From Gammaproteobacteria bacterium (GTDB lineage Bacteria > Pseudomonadota > Gammaproteobacteria > SZUA-229): a stretch of 8,898 bases of DNA. Shown here piece after piece: positions 1 through 4,741 of the stretch; position 1 is the first letter of the stretch; each line of letters begins with the position of its first letter. The stretch is taken from NCBI GenBank assembly GCA_030637945.1, contig DAOWFN010000059.1, positions 1 to 8,898 on the forward strand, given 5' to 3'. The position numbers and the translations under genes were made by a program. The notes under the pieces are model-generated. The model was given only the letters and a program-made list of their open reading frames with translations, was not told where the DNA came from and ran no database searches.

Positions 1-242
1 ACGTTATGCATGGTGATGTTGAAGTTGAAGAGCTTGATCATTTTGAGCAAGTTCAGGCAGGTAAACTAAGTCATGTTGAATACGATATGTTTCTTGGCGA
101 TTTAACAAACTTTATGGTTTATATTGCGGAGCCGGTTCAGGTTGAACGCCGCAGCATGGGCTGGAAAGTATTGTTGTTCCTGATCGTGTTCTTCGGTTTT
201 GCTTATGCTCTGAAGAAAGAATACTGGAAAGACGTACACTAG
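1..242 (+). CDS. petC: Cytochrome c1 subunit of the cytochrome bc1 complex, C-terminal fragment
   Basis: This is the 3' end of a gene that enters from the left edge; the reading frame is already open at base 3. Cytochrome c1 is the membrane-anchored c-type haem subunit of ubiquinol-cytochrome c reductase and passes electrons from the Rieske centre to soluble cytochrome c. The haem-binding CxxCH lies upstream of the window. What remains is the family's characteristic tail: a YDMFLGDLTNFMVYIAEP-like stretch, then one hydrophobic transmembrane helix (GWKVLLFLIVFFGFAYAL) that anchors the periplasmic domain in the inner membrane, then the cytoplasmic ending KKEYWKDVH, which is highly typical of proteobacterial cytochrome c1. 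Position directly before sspA matches the petABC-sspA-sspB order known in Gammaproteobacteria. Identification is secure despite truncation. Confidence 0.93.
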   Translation, partial: VMHGDVEVEELDHFEQVQAGKLSHVEYDMFLGDLTNFMVYIAEPVQVERRSMGWKVLLFLIVFFGFAYALKKEYWKDVH

Positions 243-256
243 CTCTACATATGCTG

Positions 257-286
257 ACTCTGTGACATGGTTATCGTGTCCAGAGT
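257..286 (+). terminator. Hairpin downstream of petC, possible terminator or processing site
   Basis: Bases 257-262 (ACTCTG) pair perfectly with 281-286 (CAGAGT), and GACA at 264-267 pairs with TGTC at 277-280. The only irregularity is one bulged T at 263, and the loop is 9 nt. It begins 14 bases after the petC stop, as expected for a 3'-end structure. No run of T follows, so it is not a canonical intrinsic terminator. It could equally protect the 3' end of the petABC message or mark processing between petC and sspA. Confidence 0.4.
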
Positions 287-294
287 TGGCAACT

Positions 295-320
295 AGCCAC
301 AGTAAATAATTATTGTGGCT
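295..320 (+). other. Second hairpin in the sspA leader, next to a possible -35 box
   Basis: AGCCACA (295-301) pairs exactly with TGTGGCT (314-320) across a 12-nt AT-rich loop. It sits 20 bases before the sspA ATG, so it would be in the leader of any transcript reading through from petC. TTGGCA at 286-291 matches five of six bases of the sigma-70 -35 consensus. The AT-rich loop contains only poor -10 candidates (for example TAATTA at 307-312, spacing 15), so a separate sspA promoter here is possible but weakly supported. The Shine-Dalgarno match for sspA is also weak (GGAA at 332-335). Confidence 0.3.
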
Positions 321-340
321 TCCTATCAAATGGAAAATCT

Positions 341-946
341 ATGATTTTATATACCTCAGCATCTTCAATTGAGAGTCATCGTACTCGTATCGTTTTAAGC
401 GAAAAAGACATCGTTCATGAAGTTCATCTGGTTGATCCTAAAAAGTTACCTGAGGATTTGATCGATCTGAACCCTTATGGAAGTCTGCCTACGCTGGTGG
501 ATCGTGAACTAGTGTTATATAACTCTCGCGTTATTATGGAGTATCTGGAAGAGCGTTTTCCGCATCCGCCGTTAATGCCGGTAGGTCCAGTGCAACGTGC
601 GCAGACCCGTCTGGCTTTATTCCAGGTAGAGCATGATTGGTATCCTCTGGTTGACATCATTGAGACCAAGGGTGAAAAAGCGGTAGCAAAAGCAAAAAAA
701 GACCTTACGGACAGTATTACTTCAATCGCAGAGATATTCACTACGATGCCGTACTTTCTTAGTGAAGATTTTACTCTGGTCGATGCTAGTGTGGCGCCGA
801 TATTGTGGCGCTTACGCCATTACGGTATAGAGCTGCCTAAAGAGGCGAAAGCGGTAAATGTTTACGCTGAGCGACTCTTTGAACGTGAAGGGTTTATTTT
901 AAGCCTGACGGAAGCAGAGCGCGAGCTAAGGCTTGTAATAGCCTGA
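341..946 (+). CDS. sspA: Stringent starvation protein A (RNA polymerase-associated, GST fold)
   Basis: SspA binds RNA polymerase holoenzyme and alters promoter use in stationary phase, acid stress and, in pathogens, virulence control. The 201-residue product is close to the roughly 210 residues of E. coli SspA. The N-terminal thioredoxin-like GST domain (about residues 1-80) includes the NPYGSLPTLVD stretch and the helix NSRVIMEYLEERFPHPPLMP. The PHPP at 74-77 is the conserved surface patch that distinguishes SspA from enzymatic GSTs. The C-terminal helical domain follows and includes a DASVAPILWRL segment typical of the family. SspA proteins lack glutathione transferase activity, so no enzyme function is proposed. 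It lies 98 bp after petC and 298 bp before sspB, an unusually wide gap for a pair that is normally nearly contiguous. The ATG at 341 matches the family N-terminus. Confidence 0.95.
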   Translation: MILYTSASSIESHRTRIVLSEKDIVHEVHLVDPKKLPEDLIDLNPYGSLPTLVDRELVLYNSRVIMEYLEERFPHPPLMPVGPVQRAQTRLALFQVEHDWYPLVDIIETKGEKAVAKAKKDLTDSITSIAEIFTTMPYFLSEDFTLVDASVAPILWRLRHYGIELPKEAKAVNVYAERLFEREGFILSLTEAERELRLVIA

Positions 947-980
947 GTTATTAGTTTTAAGTTATAGGTTTACTGAGACT

Positions 981-1135
981 GTTCCTCGGCAATTGCTCCT
1001 GCATTGCTCTACTAAGTGACATCCATGTCAGATGACAATTTCAGCATACGACCTACATGGATGTAGGAAGTGCAGAAAATGCATATGTACAGGACGTACG
1101 GTAGTAGGGTAACGCAGGAGCAGTTACCGAGGAGC
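981..1135. repeat. 155-bp imperfect palindrome (ERIC-like or MITE-like intergenic element)
   Basis: The arms 981-1014 and 1102-1135 are 34 nt each and reverse-complementary at 28 of 34 positions. All six differences are transitions, and four of them become G-U pairs if the + strand is transcribed. Complementarity continues inward with small indels (1015-1051 against 1068-1101) to an apex at 1052-1067, CCTACATGGATGTAGG, which is itself a perfect stem with a 4-nt tip. The whole unit can therefore fold as one long hairpin centred close to its middle. It also contains TGACATCCATGTCA (1017-1030), which carries the same CATCCATG core in opposite orientation. There is no credible ORF inside. This resembles the organisation of ERIC-type intergenic palindromes, but I do not recognise the sequence as the enterobacterial ERIC consensus. 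Confidence 0.75.
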
Positions 1136-1147
1136 TATTTTCGGCCA

Positions 1148-1161
1148 CTCCATCCATGGAG
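1148..1161. repeat. Short palindrome CTCCATCCATGGAG beside the large palindrome
   Basis: Six bases (CTCCAT) pair with six (ATGGAG) around a central CC. It is the third CATCCATG/CATGGATG-centred palindrome within about 145 bp (others at 1017-1030 and 1052-1067). The flanking letters differ and are compensatory in each case. It lies 12 bp outside the right arm of the large palindrome. Confidence 0.55.
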
Positions 1162-1206
1162 ATAATAAGTGAAAGGCGGTAGCTTTTAACTTAAAACTTG
1201 CTATTT

Positions 1207-1235
1207 TTAACTTATCACTATTATTTCTCTATACT
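1207..1235 (+). promoter_or_regulatory. Candidate sigma-70 promoter for sspB, possibly leaderless
   Basis: TTAACT at 1207-1212 (4 of 6 against TTGACA) and TATACT at 1230-1235 (5 of 6 against TATAAT) are separated by exactly 17 bp. The expected transcription start, about 7 bp further on, falls near 1242, three bases before the sspB ATG at 1245. No Shine-Dalgarno sequence precedes that ATG. If the promoter is used, the sspB message would be leaderless or almost so. The region is AT-rich, so a chance match is possible. Confidence 0.4.
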
Positions 1236-1244
1236 TTAAGTATT

Positions 1245-1646
1245 ATGCAGATGACATCTAGTCGCCCTTATCTTGTTCGTGCCATGTATCAGTGGGTTGC
1301 CGATAATGGCATGACGCCGCATTTGTTAGTGGATGTTTCGGTGGATGGCGTTCAAGTGCCAGCCGAACACGTGCAAAATGGTAAAATAATTCTTAATATT
1401 GCGCCGATGGCTGTCACCGGGCTGGTTTTAGGTGATACCGAGGTTACTTTTAATGCCCGATTTTCAGGCAAGGCGATGGATTTATTTGTACCGATCGACG
1501 CGGTACTAGCAGTATACGCAAAAGAAAACGGGCAGGGTATGATGTTTTCTGAAGATGATGGCGCCATTTCTTCTTCTGAAGATGGCAATGATCCAGATCC
1601 GGATCCAGATAAACCTAAACGGCCCAGTCTGCGTGTCGTGAAATAG
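1245..1646 (+). CDS. sspB: ClpXP protease specificity-enhancing factor SspB
   Basis: SspB binds the ssrA degradation tag on proteins released from stalled ribosomes and delivers them to ClpXP. The folded tag-binding domain (about residues 5-105) has the family's RPYLVRAMYQW start, TPHLLVDVSVDGVQVP, KIILNIAPMAV, TFNARFSGK and AVLAVYAKENGQGMMF segments. An acidic flexible linker follows (about 105-123), including DPDPDPD. The protein ends in RPSLRVVK, the conserved tail that docks on the ClpX N-domain. Both functional ends are therefore intact. At 133 residues it is shorter than E. coli SspB (about 165), almost entirely through a shorter linker. The ATG at 1245 is used; an in-frame ATG at 1251 is an equally possible start, and neither has a recognisable ribosome binding site. 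An 11-nt direct repeat (1547-1557, 1574-1584), nine codons apart, encodes part of the linker. Confidence 0.95.
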   Translation: MQMTSSRPYLVRAMYQWVADNGMTPHLLVDVSVDGVQVPAEHVQNGKIILNIAPMAVTGLVLGDTEVTFNARFSGKAMDLFVPIDAVLAVYAKENGQGMMFSEDDGAISSSEDGNDPDPDPDKPKRPSLRVVK

Positions 1647-1653
1647 GAAAGAA

Positions 1654-1699
1654 AGTTTTAAGTTAAAAGTAGGTAAGTTATTGTCTTTTATTTAAAACT
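1654..1699. terminator. AT-rich two-way hairpin between convergent sspB and gmhA
   Basis: AGTTTTAAGTTAAAAG (1654-1669) is complementary to CTTTTATTTAAAACT (1685-1699) with one small interruption, across a 15-nt loop. On the + strand it is followed by ATTTTT, and on the - strand by TTTCTTTCC. Either transcript could therefore end here, which fits the tail-to-tail gene arrangement. The stem is nearly all A-T, so it would be a weak terminator. Its left arm is part of the 17-bp block that also occurs inverted at 1183-1199, before sspB. Confidence 0.5.
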
Positions 1700-1703
1700 A
1701 TTT

Positions 1704-2291
1704 TTACCCGCCCATTAGCTGGTGATCTACAAGATCACATATACAGTGAATCACCAATAGATGTACTTCCTGTATGCGTGCAGTTGAATCAGAAGGCACG
1801 CGTATCTCGACATCGTTTAATGATAGCCGGGTGCCAATCTCACCGCCTGTTTTACCGCTTAATGCAATGACGGTCATCTCGCGATCATGTGCTGCGTCAA
1901 TTGCCATAATAACGTTTTCCGAGTTACCGCTGGTGCTTATGGCGAGTAATACATCACCAGCGTGCCCTAATGCAGTAACCTGTTTGGAAAAAATCTGATT
2001 ATAGTGATAGTCATTTGCAATGGATGTCATCGTTGAGGTATCAGTCGTTAGTGCTATCGCAGGTAGCCCCGGTCGTTCCATTTCAAACCGGTTAAGCATC
2101 TCAGAAGAAAAATGCTGTGCATCACCCGCAGAACCGCCGTTGCCGCATGAAAGCGCTTTGCCACCGTTTAAAAAACACTGCGTGATAATTTGTGCGCTTT
2201 TACTGATAGGTTCAGCAAGCATTTCAGCGGCCAGTTGTTTGGTGCTGATGCTGTCCTGAAAGTTTTTATTTATTCGTGAGATTAAATCCAT
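1704..2291 (-). CDS. gmhA: Phosphoheptose isomerase (SIS-domain, GmhA/DiaA family)
   Basis: Sedoheptulose-7-phosphate isomerase converts sedoheptulose 7-phosphate to D-glycero-D-manno-heptose 7-phosphate, the first step of ADP-heptose synthesis for LPS inner core. The 195-residue protein is one SIS domain with the SCGNGGSAGDAQHF loop (48-61), a DVLLAISTSGNS phosphosugar-binding segment (113-124) and an RIQEVHLLVIH helix near the end. By overall sequence and its place beside yraN it resembles E. coli DiaA, the DnaA-binding replication-initiation protein. Unlike DiaA as I recall it, it keeps His60, Glu64, Gln174 and His182, corresponding to the GmhA metal and catalytic residues. An active isomerase is therefore likely, and a DiaA-like role cannot be excluded. 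The ATG at 2291 has a good Shine-Dalgarno (GAGGAA, complement of 2296-2301). It is the last gene of lpoA-yraN-gmhA. Confidence 0.85.
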   Translation of the reverse strand: MDLISRINKNFQDSISTKQLAAEMLAEPISKSAQIITQCFLNGGKALSCGNGGSAGDAQHFSSEMLNRFEMERPGLPAIALTTDTSTMTSIANDYHYNQIFSKQVTALGHAGDVLLAISTSGNSENVIMAIDAAHDREMTVIALSGKTGGEIGTRLSLNDVEIRVPSDSTARIQEVHLLVIHCICDLVDHQLMGG

Positions 2292-2369
2292 ACGGTTCCT
2301 CAGGGGGCAGGGACAAGCCTGTATCTGACCCTGGCTTTGAGCTTAGTTCCCGATATGCAGTGATATGAA
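2292..2369 (-). other. yraN-gmhA spacer with interleaved complementary segments
   Basis: This 78-nt spacer is the longest inside the lpoA-yraN-gmhA operon. Read on the - strand, AAGCC (complement of 2333-2337) can pair with GGCTT (2315-2319), and CAGGG (2329-2333) can pair with CCCTG (2308-2312). The two 5-bp stems interleave and share a base, so they are alternatives rather than compatible. The second ends about 7 nt before the gmhA Shine-Dalgarno. The stems are short and could be chance. No promoter is obvious. Confidence 0.25.
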
Positions 2370-2741
2370 TTAGAAAGCATTCGTTATCCACTCAAAAGTA
2401 TATTCTGGTTTATCGCTACTAGTTTGAGTGTTTTTGGACATGGAAACAACATCAAATCGGGCATTTTTATACTGATTATTTTGTTGTAAGTATAACTCGG
2501 CAGTATTACGTAACTTTTTTTGCTTGGAATGCGTGATGCTTTCCAGGCCACCACCGAAGGTGTTGTTTTTGCGAAAGCGGACTTCAATAAATACCAAAGT
2601 CGTTTTATCGAGCATGATGATGTCAATTTCACCACTGCGGCAGCTAAAGTTTTTGTCGACCAGTTTTAAGCCTTGTGACTTCAGGTATTTGTAGCAGGCG
2701 ACTTCTGCATCTTTTCCTTGTTTTAGATGTTCAGCTATCAA
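2370..2741 (-). CDS. yraN: YraN/UPF0102 family endonuclease-like protein
   Basis: The YraN family is small, widespread and has the PD-(D/E)XK nuclease fold; its cellular role is not settled, with links suggested to DNA processing and uptake. The 123-residue product shows the family layout: a helical start with GKDAEVACYKYLKSQGLKL (9-27), the core CRSGEIDIIMLD (34-45) holding the acidic active-site Glu/Asp, then LVFIEVRFRKNNTFGG (49-64) where the motif reads EVR rather than EVK, as also in the E. coli protein. It ends in the typical FDVV...EWITNAF. The only start near the expected N-terminus is TTG at 2741. It is immediately preceded by an in-frame TAG (2744-2742), itself three codons after an in-frame ATG (2753-2751). 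No Shine-Dalgarno is visible for either. The TTG may be the true start, or the TAG may be a nonsense change shortening the N-terminus. Confidence 0.88.
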   Translation of the reverse strand: MIAEHLKQGKDAEVACYKYLKSQGLKLVDKNFSCRSGEIDIIMLDKTTLVFIEVRFRKNNTFGGGLESITHSKQKKLRNTAELYLQQNNQYKNARFDVVSMSKNTQTSSDKPEYTFEWITNAF

Positions 2742-2774
2742 CTATTTATTCATTGGTTCGTCGGCGGGACAGGT

Positions 2775-4670
2775 TTAAAGTTTGTCCCCGGCATTTAACA
2801 GTGGTGCGTCAGCTACAGGTTCAAAATAAACAGCTTTGCCTTTTTTAAATTTAGCCCAGAGTAATTTTCTGGTGATGCGATTAGAGCCGTCCAGTTGTAT
2901 ATTTCCGGTCAGGCCATCATAGAATGCATAATCATTATCAGCCAGATAATCCAGGTTATATATCAGGTGATAAGCATCGACACCAAGCGCAAATAAACGG
3001 GTGTAGTTCTCCTGTTTTGGCCAGTTCTTTTTAAATGTGTTGGCGAGAGGAGAGGTATTTTGCAGTATCCATGGCAGGTCGCAAAAAATAAGTCCGTTTA
3101 GATCACGATCAAGTTCACGGTTAATCTTTCCTGTATAAACATGCGAGGTCGAATAAACGGGGAGGTTGCTAGCGTGATGAAACTTAAAGGCAGGCATGAT
3201 TCCCCTTGCGGAACGGTGGGTTGCGGCAAGAAATATCATATCGATGTCCTGTCTGCGGTGAGGTTCGCTCTGCACTCTCTTGCCAATAATATTCTCTACC
3301 CTGATGCGACGGATAGCACTTTTATCGAGATTGAGTAAGGTCCGGATCGGACGGCGATAATCGTTGGTATTGGCTGCATAGTCTGCTGTTGTTAATACCT
3401 CACCACCCAGCGATATATAGTGACTGGTGAATGCATCTTTTAAACGTTTGCCCCATTCGCTATCCGGATAAAATACAGCGGCACGTATTTTATTATGTTT
3501 GATGGCGAGTTCTGCAACTTGTCGAGCTTCATCTTCCGGCGATAAACCAAACTGAAAAAGGTTGTCAGTGTAGTTTAATGTGTTTGCAGAATAGTTCAGC
3601 GTCAGCACAGGAACATCAAGTTCTCTCTGCTGAGTGAGCTGGTTAATCGTTATCTTATCGATTGGGCCAATGATGTTGGTTGCGCCATTGCCGAGTGCTT
3701 GCTGGTATAACTGCTGGAATGTTAGCGCTTCATTACTGCTGTCATAGAAACTGATGACAGGTTTTTCCACTGAGTTCGAGTCACTGTAGTATGCGCTCAG
3801 TAAGCCATTTTTAATGGCTGCTGTAACTTTAGATAAGTCACCCTGCATAGGCAGTAAGACAGCGATGTGTTTTTTACCTGAGGCATTTACCTGGTAGTTA
3901 TCTATCAGATCACTTAAAAAATTATTGCTGAATGGATGCGTCGGATTGTCAGTACCCCAGTTGAGCAGATTGTTTTCGAGCTGGCTTATATTCTGCTGGC
4001 CTGAACGCATCAACTTTGCCAGGTCCAGCCATCCTGATGTGACAGGATTTTTACTGTACTGGTTTGCCAGCTGCGATGTTGGCATACTGGATAGCGCTTC
4101 CCATATTTTTTGACTATTTCTGTTTTTTCTCCGTTCATCGACAAGATATGAATCAAGTTCTACACGGCGATTGACAGCAGACATGTAATCAGCGGATAGA
4201 TAGTCATAATTAGCTTTGAGCTCACGAAAGTCTATTTTTTGATTATTGGTAACTGGTTTTATTTCAGTGATGAGCTCGTTGGCTATCTGAATATTTTTCT
4301 CAGCAATCGCGATCTCTGCAGAGAGCAGTAATATGGCGGCTGTTGCAGAATCGGTGCCTGCTCTGTTTGTTGTCAGATCGTACGCAGATTGTTGTTTTAA
4401 AATATCCAACTGATTTTTAGCCAGCTTGATCTCACCTGCGTCGACGAATAGCTTGCCTGCTTTCGCACGGTAAGCCTGTTCTTCCTCACCGCTGCTGTCC
4501 TCTGCGAGTTCGAGAAAATGTTTGGCTTCTTCTGCAAGCGTCGTCTGCCTTTCGGTGGTGGGACGCGTTTCGCCGATGGCTTCCTGGTCGGGTTTTGTAA
4601 GCTGAGTATCACAGGCAGAAAGCACTGAAACACAGAGGAGTAAAAAGAGTTTTAATGTATGAAGTTTCAA
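2775..4670 (-). CDS. lpoA: Penicillin-binding protein activator LpoA (lipoprotein)
   Basis: LpoA is an outer-membrane lipoprotein that reaches through the periplasm to stimulate the transpeptidase of PBP1A. The 631-residue product (E. coli about 678) begins with a lipoprotein signal peptide: a basic start, hydrophobic core and the lipobox LSAC with Cys20. Residues about 45-260 form the helical TPR-like N-domain (IWEALSSMP at 189-197, SGWLDLAKLM at 212-221). Residues about 267-620 form the periplasmic-binding-protein-like domain, with HIAVLLPMQGDL, NIIGPIDK (332-339), LFQFGLSPEDEARQVAELA (371-389), ALGVDAYHL and LTGNIQLD...ITRKLLW near the end. It lacks the long Ala/Pro-rich insert of the E. 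coli C-domain. The only available start is TTG at 4670; a stop lies seven codons upstream with no ATG or GTG between. Cys20 is followed by Asp, the inner-membrane retention signal in E. coli. It leads the operon with yraN and gmhA. Confidence 0.93.
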   Translation of the reverse strand: MKLHTLKLFLLLCVSVLSACDTQLTKPDQEAIGETRPTTERQTTLAEEAKHFLELAEDSSGEEEQAYRAKAGKLFVDAGEIKLAKNQLDILKQQSAYDLTTNRAGTDSATAAILLLSAEIAIAEKNIQIANELITEIKPVTNNQKIDFRELKANYDYLSADYMSAVNRRVELDSYLVDERRKNRNSQKIWEALSSMPTSQLANQYSKNPVTSGWLDLAKLMRSGQQNISQLENNLLNWGTDNPTHPFSNNFLSDLIDNYQVNASGKKHIAVLLPMQGDLSKVTAAIKNGLLSAYYSDSNSVEKPVISFYDSSNEALTFQQLYQQALGNGATNIIGPIDKITINQLTQQRELDVPVLTLNYSANTLNYTDNLFQFGLSPEDEARQVAELAIKHNKIRAAVFYPDSEWGKRLKDAFTSHYISLGGEVLTTADYAANTNDYRRPIRTLLNLDKSAIRRIRVENIIGKRVQSEPHRRQDIDMIFLAATHRSARGIMPAFKFHHASNLPVYSTSHVYTGKINRELDRDLNGLIFCDLPWILQNTSPLANTFKKNWPKQENYTRLFALGVDAYHLIYNLDYLADNDYAFYDGLTGNIQLDGSNRITRKLLWAKFKKGKAVYFEPVADAPLLNAGDKL

Positions 4671-4741
4671 GATAGTATCAAGTATTAGTTATTATTATTG
4701 TTGTGGACAAAGTAGTATGTTTTGCGAGTCTAAGAGTGTCA
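4671..4741. promoter_or_regulatory. Divergent intergenic region between lpoA and rsmI
   Basis: Only 71 bp separates the two divergent starts. It must hold promoters for both operons unless these lie inside coding sequence. It is very AT-rich, with a run of ATT triplets at 4690-4699. On the - strand TTGTCC (complement of 4706-4711) could be a -35 box with a poor -10 (TAATAC, 18 bp on). I could not find a convincing pair on either strand. AAGAG at 4732-4736, 5 nt before the ATG at 4742, is a plausible rsmI Shine-Dalgarno. Confidence 0.35.

Larger units (their letters stand above)
953..1198. repeat. AT-rich 12-bp inverted repeat enclosing the sspA-sspB intergenic element
   Basis: AGTTTTAAGTTA at 953-964 recurs as its exact reverse complement at 1187-1198, so the two copies bracket a 246-bp segment filling most of the sspA-sspB gap. 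The right copy belongs to a 17-bp block (1183-1199) whose exact reverse complement recurs at 1653-1669, just after sspB. Terminal inverted repeats around a non-coding insert are what a MITE-like element would show. However, the repeat is low-complexity and nearly self-palindromic, and I see no clear target-site duplication. I treat the boundary as suggestive only. Confidence 0.4.

Noticed and set aside
950..1244. A small gene or CRISPR-like array in the sspA-sspB gap
   Set aside because: No open frame with a start and ribosome site is convincing. The repeats are palindromes with changing flanks, not regularly spaced direct repeats with unique spacers.
1352..1588. Minus-strand open frame inside sspB
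   Set aside because: It is fully overlapped by sspB, which has strong family motifs end to end. The antisense product is Ser/Thr-rich, low-complexity and matches nothing I know.
3141..3338. Plus-strand open frame of 65 codons within lpoA
   Set aside because: It lies wholly inside the conserved C-domain of LpoA and shows no recognisable motif or ribosome binding site.
4703..4741. GTG at 4703 as the rsmI start
   Set aside because: The extra 13 residues have no family counterpart, while the ATG at 4742 has an AAGAG at suitable distance.
4671..4741. Definite sigma-70 promoters for lpoA and rsmI
   Set aside because: The region is AT-rich and offers several poor matches. No -35/-10 pair stood out enough to call individually.
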